A stretch of DNA of 64,000 bases, taken from positions 124,001-188,000 of the forward strand of contig NZ_QXJC01000005.1 in the NCBI RefSeq assembly GCF_003570885.1, given 5' to 3'. Source of the stretch: Simplicispira hankyongi. GTDB lineage: Bacteria; Pseudomonadota; Gammaproteobacteria; Burkholderiales; Burkholderiaceae_C. The position numbers were made by a program, and so were the translations under genes. Below, piece after piece: positions 15,160 through 23,226 of this stretch; the stretch's first letter is position 1; every line of letters begins with the position of its first letter. Under the pieces are notes generated by a model. It did not search any database. It had not been told where the DNA came from and saw only the letters and a list, made by a program, of their open reading frames with translations.

Positions 15160-18100
15160 GCGTGGTTGCAAGTCGATAGAACCCCGCAGTCTCAACTTCG
15201 TCGGCCTGAGTACGGTATCTGGCCGCAATGTTTCTCTCCGCCACCCCTGATGTGAAACCATGCACGCCGCGCGAATTGAATAGTTCTGTTCTGAACCCAT
15301 CGCGCATGTCCGCCGCCTCTTTTTGATTGAGGGCTGATGCTGCTGCGCGATGAATCCACAGTCCGTCTGGATCGGCAGGCACATGAATCAAGGAATGTCC
15401 AAGCATCGTCATGGCAATTTCGTAGTGCCCGGTTGCCTTGCATTCGGTCTTTACCGCGTCTAGCCACAGATTCAGAGCAGCGCCATCGTAACTTCCATCG
15501 GATTGATGGCCAGGCGGTTTTCTCCAATGGCTGAGCAGACGATAAGCATTGGTTGTAATTCCTTTTTTGTCTTCTGTTGCTTCTTCAGGTATTTGATCTT
15601 TGTGCTTTGATCGAAAAACGAACCGAATTACCTCGCAGAAAAAGGCTGGATCAGTCGCCAAACGATGCCAAAGGTGCTTGGGTGATGCTCCGCTATGGCG
15701 ATCTAACAATGGCAAATACGCCCACTCGACTCGGAATAGATCATCGGCGTTTATACTGGAATCAGATTGAAGGGCCTTGATGACTTCAGTTGTTTCATAG
15801 GCATTAATCGAATGCGTGCTCTCTGATGACGCAAGCGCCGCGAGCAACGCCTGTACCGCCAGCGTTGCATTGAATGGCAGCGCTCCATGCAACATTCTGG
15901 CCACACATCGCAACGCCGCGTGTGGGCGACCATATTGAATTAGGGATGTCGCCGCACGATCTAGGCCAATCTCCGTTTCGTACGCATTTGCGGTTGTTTT
16001 GCTCCAGTACGTCGCCTCGTTCGCTCCTAGAAGCGTAGTGGATCGGTCCCACGTACTAGGTGAAAAAGGGAGGTAAGCCAAGAATTGCCCGATTTGCGAA
16101 GGTGTCCAACTATGCGTATCAAAACTATCTACCCAGTGCCAGTTCAGGCGGGAAAATTTGCTCCAAACGAATCCACTCGCCAACTGCACTAGGTGTTTTT
16201 GCTCGGCCTCAAGTAACGACGGCAGCACTACGCGATCCACGTCAGTGCCTGCGATTGCACCGAAAGCCAAACCAACACGCCAGGGAGATTGCACGCTCGA
16301 TGAGAAGGCAAAAACAGCGGGAGCCCCACCATGAGCAGCCACTTCCGCCAATGCGTGTTGACGACGAATCTCAAGACTATTGCGCTGCTCCTCGTAGTTA
16401 CCTTTCTCCTCGTAGAGATCAAAATCTCGCTCGCTGAAAAGGCGTTGATGGCGGAACGCGGGAGCACTTGGTGCGAGCTGATCAGCTAGTGCCGCAATTT
16501 CGTCAATCGTCTCCTTTTCCATTGACCAGTCAGCATCTGGGTATTTTCTGTGTTTCGCCACCAAATCCACTAGGGATGTCCATATCGTCAGCCGGTCGGC
16601 TTCCGACATCGCCAACACAACGTCAGAAGCGATGTGAGCTAGCAGTTGGTCAAAAGCAGATCTCGGAAGGTCATCAATTCGATCAATTAACGCAACGAGC
16701 TTTTTGTGATCACTCTTAGCTGCTGCAACCGCGATCTGTGAGTAATAGTCAACTTGCTCCCAATATTCGCTCTGTGTGACACCTTTTTTCCAATCATCCG
16801 GAATCGTTTGACGCCAAGCGGGTCTGCGGCAGCCAGACGAAATTGAATGCGAACTGGGAAGAAGGCTCAGCAGCAGTTTCCAACCTATTTCTGGAAGATC
16901 CCTGATTAACGAGGAAACTGCAGAGCACCGCTTGGATATTGGCGCGCATGTTTGTGGCATCCACGGCAACAGAATTGTGCTGAGCGAATTGGCCGGGCGG
17001 TTAGAGTACTTTCCACCTGGGTCACGCGAAGCAAGCTCGCCAAGGCACATTGCCACTCGGTTCAGATGCTCGGCAGACCAAGCGAGTGTTTCTAGCGACC
17101 AGAGAACGCCGCTGATGTAGGTGCGCCCCATGAAATCACCACTTTCTTGGGCAAACACTTTGTCGAAAGGGCAGGGATCGGTAACCAGGGCTCTTTCAAC
17201 AGCGTCAAGAAATTCGTTGGGTGCAGCTTCAGCCAGCAGCGGAAGCAAATCGTTTAGCCCAGCCCAACGTTCCCAGTCAGCATCTGAAAGAACTGCGCGG
17301 ACAGTTAACGCTGTGGTCACCTCAGCTTTGCCAACAGAAGTAGAACTAAGTGCACTGGGAAAGCTACCCAATAGAGCCAGTGTTTCAGCGAGACCATTTC
17401 GCAAGGTCTGTGAATGCTTCATCACTTTCCCGTGCATGCGAGATGCATATCGCTCGTCGGTCGGCAGATCAAATTGCGGGTCTCTTTCTACCAATACGGC
17501 TGTAGTCAGCGCTTGCAACTTTTCTAGGTGTTCGTCAAATATTCTCGGTCCAAGTGCGTGCCACCCCTCATACCGGGAAACGAACCGCCAACTGCCGTCA
17601 CGTTGAGTTAGGGGAGTGCCCGGGCGATGGGTGATTTCACGCATCCTCCCGATCCACTCCCCGTACCCGTTTCCCGACAAACCCTCCACAACCACGCGGT
17701 CTGCTTCAGAGCCATCCATCCACGACCCCAGAATTACCGCAATTGCCAATTCCGCCGCTGCTGTGCTTTCTGCCCATTCGGGCATCACCGACAGGTTTTG
17801 AAGACACCTCAGCAGAGTTCCAAGGTTGCCCCCGCTTTTCTGTGCCAAAGTTCGGGCTCGCTCCTCGCCGTAGCCGCACTTCTCCAGGGCTTCTTTGACA
17901 TGGTGGCTTCGTGGAGCCGATAAAGCCACACTGGTTGGATCTGGGATTCCACCAGTGGGGCCGCCAAAGACTATTGCGTGGTTCGCTCGCCGTGCCTTTT
18001 GAATGAGCTTGGTGCCAGCACCCCCCGTCAAGTCAAGTGTTGCATCAGCTACAAGCACCAACTTCTCAGGTTGCTTAACCATGTCATTCCATGCATCAAT

Positions 18101-18889
18101 GCTAGAGATGATCACGCAGCGACCGGCGGCATCGATTCGGCTCACATCGTCAAGGTTTTGCAAAGCGGCTGCGACAAAGTCAGCGACTTGATCCGGGAAA
18201 TGTGTATTGAGCTTAAGTTGAATGCTTGTGCCAGCGAAGACTTCATTGATCTTGGTTGTTGCCTCTTCGCGATTCGCAAGGAACAAGTCGGGAGCAAGTG
18301 AAGGCGGTTCACCGTAGCTACGAAGCAGGCTCCATCGTTGCTCGGGCGTTTCAATATTCTCTTTTGAGTGGCCGAGAACGATATTGGTGAGCCAAACTTC
18401 AACGGGCGGAAATTGGAGTACCCAATCAATCAGCTTGGTCCCGTCGATGACTCGAATGTCCAGCCATTCATTCGCTTCTTGTCGCTTCTTAAGCCAAGAT
18501 GCCTGTGCCTTTTCTTTCCACGTATGGGGAAAACTACCTCGCCCAGAAATGGGGGTGACGAACACGAAAGTTGACCGGACTCTTTCCTCTCTGGGCATTC
18601 CCGAAACAAGGCCGTTGTAGTCTTCTGTTGCCTTGTCCCCCGGTTTTTCCCCTGTGCCTATCTCCCAATATGAGCGCCCTTCAGGTACGAAAGGATCAAA
18701 TGAATAGTCCACATCCAAAACGCCATCAGGGCCGTGTTGACCAATGCTGTCACCCAGAGGAAATCGGCGCTCTTTGGGTCGAGGGGAAGATGCAGCGACC
18801 AATCGCCAGACAAGCTCAACAATCACGCCCTGTGCTTCGCGCGCATTTCCTCTAACCCAAGTATCGAGTTGGTTTTCTGTCAAAAGCAT
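15089..18889 (-). CDS. Large nuclease-like/STAND-like protein, candidate defence gene
   Basis: 1266 aa, not assigned to a named family with certainty. Residues ~1-160 look like a PD-(D/E)xK-type nuclease fold: helix with E25, GPDGVLDVDY (D55), YWEIGTGEKPGDKATEDY (E76, K82/K86), then STFVFVTP and WLDIRVIDGTKLIDWV. From ~200 the pattern (FLANREEATTKINEVFAGTS, DQVADFVAAAL, CVIISSIDAW) resembles the NTPase region of STAND-like proteins, but no Walker A (GxxxxGKT) is present. Residues ~400-1266 appear helical and repeat-like. Composition is visibly poorer in GC than its neighbours. Start ATG at 18889 has AAGGA 6 bases upstream. It lies between a truncated YdeI gene and a deleted helicase, typical of acquired defence cargo. 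Function is inferred, not shown. Confidence 0.7.
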   Translation of the reverse strand: MLLTENQLDTWVRGNAREAQGVIVELVWRLVAASSPRPKERRFPLGDSIGQHGPDGVLDVDYSFDPFVPEGRSYWEIGTGEKPGDKATEDYNGLVSGMPREERVRSTFVFVTPISGRGSFPHTWKEKAQASWLKKRQEANEWLDIRVIDGTKLIDWVLQFPPVEVWLTNIVLGHSKENIETPEQRWSLLRSYGEPPSLAPDLFLANREEATTKINEVFAGTSIQLKLNTHFPDQVADFVAAALQNLDDVSRIDAAGRCVIISSIDAWNDMVKQPEKLVLVADATLDLTGGAGTKLIQKARRANHAIVFGGPTGGIPDPTSVALSAPRSHHVKEALEKCGYGEERARTLAQKSGGNLGTLLRCLQNLSVMPEWAESTAAAELAIAVILGSWMDGSEADRVVVEGLSGNGYGEWIGRMREITHRPGTPLTQRDGSWRFVSRYEGWHALGPRIFDEHLEKLQALTTAVLVERDPQFDLPTDERYASRMHGKVMKHSQTLRNGLAETLALLGSFPSALSSTSVGKAEVTTALTVRAVLSDADWERWAGLNDLLPLLAEAAPNEFLDAVERALVTDPCPFDKVFAQESGDFMGRTYISGVLWSLETLAWSAEHLNRVAMCLGELASRDPGGKYSNRPANSLSTILLPWMPQTCAPISKRCSAVSSLIRDLPEIGWKLLLSLLPSSHSISSGCRRPAWRQTIPDDWKKGVTQSEYWEQVDYYSQIAVAAAKSDHKKLVALIDRIDDLPRSAFDQLLAHIASDVVLAMSEADRLTIWTSLVDLVAKHRKYPDADWSMEKETIDEIAALADQLAPSAPAFRHQRLFSERDFDLYEEKGNYEEQRNSLEIRRQHALAEVAAHGGAPAVFAFSSSVQSPWRVGLAFGAIAGTDVDRVVLPSLLEAEQKHLVQLASGFVWSKFSRLNWHWVDSFDTHSWTPSQIGQFLAYLPFSPSTWDRSTTLLGANEATYWSKTTANAYETEIGLDRAATSLIQYGRPHAALRCVARMLHGALPFNATLAVQALLAALASSESTHSINAYETTEVIKALQSDSSINADDLFRVEWAYLPLLDRHSGASPKHLWHRLATDPAFFCEVIRFVFRSKHKDQIPEEATEDKKGITTNAYRLLSHWRKPPGHQSDGSYDGAALNLWLDAVKTECKATGHYEIAMTMLGHSLIHVPADPDGLWIHRAAASALNQKEAADMRDGFRTELFNSRGVHGFTSGVAERNIAARYRTQADEVETAGFYRLATTLRELADDYNRQADRESKRSPFDD

Positions 18890-18941
18890 TTATTTTCCTT
18901 GCCGTGTTGCTGCTGTATTCGTAGTTGTGAAACGGTACTAC

Positions 18942-19643
18942 TTAGAGATGTAGTCTTTTCGCAAAGCTTCCTTCTCCGCACATCCCCAACATCAGCTTTT
19001 GCGTAGCCCTTGTCGCAGCCACATAAAACACCCGCGCCGCTTCCTTCTCATCCTCCCCCACCGCAGGCATATGCCCCACGCCGGGCAGCGCCACCACGGG
19101 GAATTCCAAGCCTTTGCTGACCTTCATGGTCATCACCTGAATCGCATCCGCCCCAGGCCGGTATTCGCCACTCCTCTTGCGCACACGATGCGGCAGCTTG
19201 CGTTGGGCCAGGGCGCTGGCGCACAGGTCCATGGTTTTCCAGTCGGCGCACAGCGCGGCCATGTCGCCCCAGGCAAGGCCCTCTTTGTGGGCGCTGGCCA
19301 GGTGGTCGGCGATGGCAAAGGCTTCGTCGCGCAGGGTGGGCAGTTTGATGATGACGGGGGCTTGCCCCTCGCGCCCGCAGCTCACGGGCTTGAGCAACGG
19401 GATGCCGTCGTCGTCTTTGTCGTCCGCCGTCAGCAGGTTTGCGGCGACCAGGCTGGCGGTGTGAAGAATCTGCCGCGTGTTGCGGTAGTGGGTCTTGGGG
19501 CCGGTGGTGCGGCGAAGGCGTCTGGCTGCATGAATCGGCAGGGGATCGCCGCCCTGCGTTGGCTCCAGCCGCTCGGCCAGGCGGCGCTCACCCGAAGTCA
19601 TGCGCGCCGTACAACGGCCCAAGGCTGGAATCAAAGTTGCCAT
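18942..19643 (-). pseudogene. NERD/UvrD-type helicase with large internal deletion
   Basis: A single open frame of 233 codons. The first ~27 residues (MATLIPALGRCTARMTSGER RLAERLE) match the start of NERD-domain (nuclease-related) DNA helicases, usually well over 600 aa. The frame then jumps, via a short junction near TTGPKTHYRNTRQILH, to the C-terminal helicase half: VMTMKVSKGLEFPVVALPG (motif V) and VFYVAATRATQKLMLG (motif VI). Walker A and B are gone, so it cannot be an active motor. It sits 52 bases upstream of the large nuclease-like gene on the same strand. Confidence 0.75.
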
Positions 19644-19852
19644 CCCCTCGCGCGCCCCATTTGTGTAATTTTGTGAATGCACTGTAAGGGGCGGGGGCTG
19701 TGGGCGCAATGAATAAGCTGCGTCGCAGCAAGGGCTAGCGGGCGAAAGCTTGGGCTGGCTGGGCGTTCTGTGCCGGGACGTGGGGTGTTTGAGGGTGTGC
19801 TTGAGGGGGCGCTTCGCCTTGGTTGGCGGTGTGCAGGTGGTGGGGTTCCGGG

Positions 19853-19904
19853 ATTGGGGTCGGAGCACGAGTTTCGCTGCGCGAAATCGTGATCCGACCC
19901 CAAT
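19853..19904. repeat. REP-like 52-bp imperfect palindrome (TTGGGGTCGGA..TCCGACCCCAA)
   Basis: ATTGGGGTCGGA at the left pairs with TCCGACCCCAAT at the right, and inner CACGA/TCGTG and TTTCGC/GCGAAA extend the stem, with one mismatch and one extra base. It lies in the 366-base gene-free gap between the helicase remnant and tctB, in which nothing else is recognisable. GGGGTC-based palindromes of this type accompany REP-associated transposases in other proteobacteria; no such transposase is in the window. Confidence 0.75.
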
Positions 19905-20009
19905 GCCTGCGCGGCGTGCGTGCGACTTCAGACCCGCCAGCGCCCCATGGCCGCCCACAAGATAATCGTGGCCACACACGACCGGGCAGTCCGGTAGTCG
20001 GAGCAAGCG

Positions 20010-20465
20010 TTGAAACCTGACATTCGCGACCTTGTCGCTGGCATCGCGATGATTTCGCTAGGCCTCTTTGTAGCCCTGTATGCGTCCACCCATTACCAGG
20101 TCGGCTCCGCCTCCCGCATGGGGCCAGGCTATTTCCCGACGGTGCTCGGCTACATCCTCGCCGCGCTGGGCCTGGTGATTGCGCTGCTCTCGCTGCGCAA
20201 GACGGTCCACGTGGTGCAGCCGCCCCCTTTTACTTTGCGACCTTTTCTGGCGGTGATGGCGGCGGTGGCGCTTTTCGCTTTGCTGATTTCGCATGTCGGG
20301 CTGGTCCCCACCACGATTTTGATGGTGGTGGTGACCTCTGCCGGAAGCAACAGCTTTCAGTTGCGCCGGGCCGTCCTGCTCGGTGTCTCCCTCTCGGTCA
20401 TTGCCTGGCTGATCTTCTCGCTGGGTCTGCAAATGACCCTGCCGGCCTTTGCCTGGGAGTTCTGA
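20010..20465 (+). CDS. tctB: Tripartite tricarboxylate transporter small membrane subunit TctB
   Basis: 151 aa from a TTG start with GGAG 5 bases upstream. Four membrane segments; MGPGYFPTVLGYILAALG is the conserved TctB signature. With TctA it forms the inner-membrane part of a binding-protein-dependent, sodium- or proton-driven carboxylate importer. The stop is three bases before tctA. The periplasmic receptor gene tctC is not present next to it. Confidence 0.9.
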   Translation: MKPDIRDLVAGIAMISLGLFVALYASTHYQVGSASRMGPGYFPTVLGYILAALGLVIALLSLRKTVHVVQPPPFTLRPFLAVMAAVALFALLISHVGLVPTTILMVVVTSAGSNSFQLRRAVLLGVSLSVIAWLIFSLGLQMTLPAFAWEF

Positions 20466-20468
20466 GCC

Positions 20469-21971
20469 ATGGACTTCCTTTCAATCTTCGCGGCCAACCT
20501 CTCCATCGGCATCCATGAGGCGGTCACGCTCAGCAACCTTTGGTACTGCTTTGTTGGGGTGTTCCTGGGAACGCTCGTTGGCGTGCTGCCGGGCTTGGGC
20601 TCGCTGATCGCCATCTCGCTGCTGCTGCCCATCACCTACCACCTGCCCGCCACCGGCGCGCTCATCATGTTGGCGGGGGTGTACTTTGGCGCCGATTACG
20701 GCGGCGGCACCTGCTCCATCCTGCTGGGGGTGCCAGGGCACGCGGCAGCAGCAGTCGATGTGCTCGATGGCTACCCCATGGCCAAGCAGGGGCGTGGCGG
20801 TATCGCCTTGTTCATGAAGTGCGTGGCCTCGTTCTGGGGCTCCGCCGTGGGCATCGTGCTGCTGATGATGTTTGCCCCCGTTCTCTCGGGTTGGGCCCTC
20901 AGTTTCGGCCCCTCGGAGTACTGCGCGTTGATGCTGCTGGGCCTGATTGCGGCTTCCACCGTGGGCCAGGGCTCGCCCCTCAAGGGTGTGGCGATGGTGT
21001 TCTTTGGTTTGATCCTGGGCGTGATCGGAACGGACGTGAACAGCGGTGTCTCGCGCTTTGCCTTCGATATCCCGGAGCTGACCGACGGCATCAGCCTGAT
21101 CGCCATGGCCATGGGGCTGTTTGCCATTACCGAGGTGATCAAGAGCGCCAACACTTCGCGCGTGACGCCCGAGGAGCAACGCTTCTCGCTGCGCGACCAG
21201 ATGCCGACCAAGGAAGACTGGCGCCGCTCCTTTGGCCCCATGCTGCGCGGCTCGGGCCTGGGCGCCTTTTTTGGCGCGCTGCCCGGCACCAGCGGGGGCA
21301 TGGCGACGTTTCTGTCGTACTCGATGGAAAAGCGCATTTCCAAGCACCCGGAGGAATTCGGCAAGGGGGCCATCGAGGGCATCGCCGGGCCCGAGGCCTG
21401 CAACAACGCGGGCGTGGGCACGGCGTTCATCCCGACATTGACGCTGGGCATTCCGGGCGACGCCATCATGGCGCTGATGCTGGGGGCGCTGACCATCCAG
21501 GGCATTCAGCCGGGCCCGCAGGTGATTACGGCCCACCCGGACCTGTTCTGGGGGCTGATCGTGAGCTTCTGGATCGGCAATATCTTTCTGGTGATTCTCA
21601 ACATCCCGCTGATCGGCATGTGGGTGAAGTTGCTCTCCATCCCCTACCACCTGATGTTCCCGGCCATCGTGCTGTTCACCTGCATCGGGGTCTACAGCAC
21701 CAGCAACAGCACCTTTGACGTCTGGGTGCTGCTGGCCTTTGGCATCGTGGGCTACCTGATGGCGCTGCTGCGGCTGGAGGTGGTGCCGGTACTGCTGGGC
21801 CTGATCCTGGGGCCGATGCTGGAAGAAAACTTCCGCAGAACGCTGCTGCTCTCGCGCGGCAGTTTCAGCGTGTTCGTGGAGCGGCCCATTACGGCGGTGG
21901 CGCTGGGCGTTTGCGCATTTTTGCTGCTCTGGACGGTGTGGGGCTCGCTGCGCAGGCGCGTCACCGCATAA
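20469..21971 (+). CDS. tctA: Tripartite tricarboxylate transporter large membrane subunit TctA
   Basis: 500 aa, about 11-12 membrane segments. Signature blocks GVLPGLGSLIAISLLLPITY and GALPGTSGGMATFLSYSMEK, plus GVPGHAAAAVDVLDGYPM, are the two P-G-x-G membrane loops of the TctA family that form the transport path. Substrate class is tricarboxylates or related carboxylates; the exact ligand is set by a TctC/Bug receptor encoded elsewhere. The TctDE two-component genes at 28567-30950 are plausible regulators. Confidence 0.93.
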   Translation: MDFLSIFAANLSIGIHEAVTLSNLWYCFVGVFLGTLVGVLPGLGSLIAISLLLPITYHLPATGALIMLAGVYFGADYGGGTCSILLGVPGHAAAAVDVLDGYPMAKQGRGGIALFMKCVASFWGSAVGIVLLMMFAPVLSGWALSFGPSEYCALMLLGLIAASTVGQGSPLKGVAMVFFGLILGVIGTDVNSGVSRFAFDIPELTDGISLIAMAMGLFAITEVIKSANTSRVTPEEQRFSLRDQMPTKEDWRRSFGPMLRGSGLGAFFGALPGTSGGMATFLSYSMEKRISKHPEEFGKGAIEGIAGPEACNNAGVGTAFIPTLTLGIPGDAIMALMLGALTIQGIQPGPQVITAHPDLFWGLIVSFWIGNIFLVILNIPLIGMWVKLLSIPYHLMFPAIVLFTCIGVYSTSNSTFDVWVLLAFGIVGYLMALLRLEVVPVLLGLILGPMLEENFRRTLLLSRGSFSVFVERPITAVALGVCAFLLLWTVWGSLRRRVTA

Positions 21972-22012
21972 GGGGAAGCAGGCCGGCGCCGCGCGCTGGC
22001 CTGTGGCTTGCC

Positions 22013-22801
22013 TCAGGCGTGCGGTGCTTGCAGGTAGCGCCCTGCCAGTTCCCGCTGCGCGGGGCCGTCCACGCCCAAGACGTCCACCAAGTACGTCTGC
22101 AGGCCGCCATAGTCCTGGTCCACCTTGTGCAGCGCTGCGTCGAGAAACTCGGCCTGCACACGCCACAGCACCGCCAGCACTTCTTCCGGTGCGTGGCCCT
22201 CGGCCATGGCGGGGCGGCGGTAGAGATCGTTGGTGAGCAAATAATCGCGCATCACCACATCGCGCGGCACGCCCAGCGTCAGCAGGATGAGCGCGGCGGC
22301 GAAGCCGGTGCGGTCCTTGCCGGCGGTGCAGTGGAAGACCAGCGGCGTGTCCTTGGCGAGCAGGATGCGAAAGAACTCGGCAAAGCGTGGCGCGTTCTCG
22401 TGCACGAAGCCGCGGTAGGTTTCCTGCATCAGCGCCACCGCATCTTGCGCGGTCAGTGCCCGGCCATCCCGCTGTAGTTCGATGGCGCGCTGCACCACCG
22501 TGGGCTCAATGGCCAGTTGGTAGTGCTCGACCGCGGGCAGCAGGTAGGCGAGCTGGGCGCGTTCGCGTTCGCCGCGGAAATCCACCGTGCGCGCAATGCC
22601 CAGCGCGGCCAGGCGTGCCTGGTCGTCGGGCGTCAAGCTGGCCAGGTGGTCGGAGCGGAAGATGCGCCGCCATGCGACCTGCCGGCCGCCGTGGCCGGTG
22701 TAGCCGCCCAGGTCGCGGAAGTTGCTGGCGCCGGCCAGCGGCAGGGAGCGGGTGGGAGTTTCGGATCGCGGAGCGTCCGCGGAGAGGTCGGGTGTTGGCA
22801 T
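22013..22801 (-). CDS. Tyrosine-protein phosphatase (IphP-like)
   Basis: 262 aa. Catalytic P-loop HCTAGKDRTGFAAALIL (Cys-x5-Arg, residues ~160-176) in a dual-specificity/tyrosine phosphatase fold; the N-terminus has SNFRDLGGYTGHGGRQV and the typical IFRSDHLASLTPDDQARLA. No signal peptide is seen, so it acts in the cytosol. Alternative start a few codons upstream (MLSAMPTP). It could belong to phosphoprotein or phosphoinositide-type substrates; no partner kinase is adjacent. Confidence 0.9.
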   Translation of the reverse strand: MPTPDLSADAPRSETPTRSLPLAGASNFRDLGGYTGHGGRQVAWRRIFRSDHLASLTPDDQARLAALGIARTVDFRGERERAQLAYLLPAVEHYQLAIEPTVVQRAIELQRDGRALTAQDAVALMQETYRGFVHENAPRFAEFFRILLAKDTPLVFHCTAGKDRTGFAAALILLTLGVPRDVVMRDYLLTNDLYRRPAMAEGHAPEEVLAVLWRVQAEFLDAALHKVDQDYGGLQTYLVDVLGVDGPAQRELAGRYLQAPHA

Positions 22802-22869
22802 GGCGCTGAGCGTAGCGCAAGCGGCCGGTTTTGGCCGTCCCCCGCGGGCAGCGCTCCCGGGCGGGCCGT

Positions 22870-23208
22870 TCACTGCGGCAGCACGCTCAACGCGGGGTCC
22901 AGCGGGCGCTCCTGGCTGCCCGGTGGGCATGGCTGGTCGGTGTACACCGTGCGGCTTCCTTGTACGCACTTGCGTGGTGGCGCGGCCGGGGCCGAGGCCG
23001 ATGCGCCCGCTTTGGCAGGCTGCGCGCTTGCCGACGCCCTGGCGTGGCCAGGCGGTGGGCTGGGGCGGGTGATGGTCCGCCAGGTTTGCCTGGCCCAGGG
23101 GCCGGCGAGCGGCGTCCAGCGCTCGGCGGTCCACCACGCGGCCACGCTAGCTGCGACCAGAACCACGGCCAGGGTGGTCCAGACAGCGCGCTCCCTGGGG
23201 CCGAGCAT
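22870..23208 (-). CDS. Single-pass membrane protein with DUF4124-like C-terminal segment
   Basis: 112 aa. One hydrophobic helix (residues ~8-27), a Pro/Ala-rich linker, and a short C-terminal Cys-containing piece (RKCVQGSRTVYTDQPCPPGS) resembling the CxxxG-x-x-xYTDxxCP core of DUF4124 proteins. Function unknown. It starts 18 bases after topB stops on the same strand and is probably cotranscribed with it. Confidence 0.6.
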   Translation of the reverse strand: MLGPRERAVWTTLAVVLVAASVAAWWTAERWTPLAGPWARQTWRTITRPSPPPGHARASASAQPAKAGASASAPAAPPRKCVQGSRTVYTDQPCPPGSQERPLDPALSVLPQ

Positions 23209-23226
23209 GGCGCACCCCGTTCCAGG

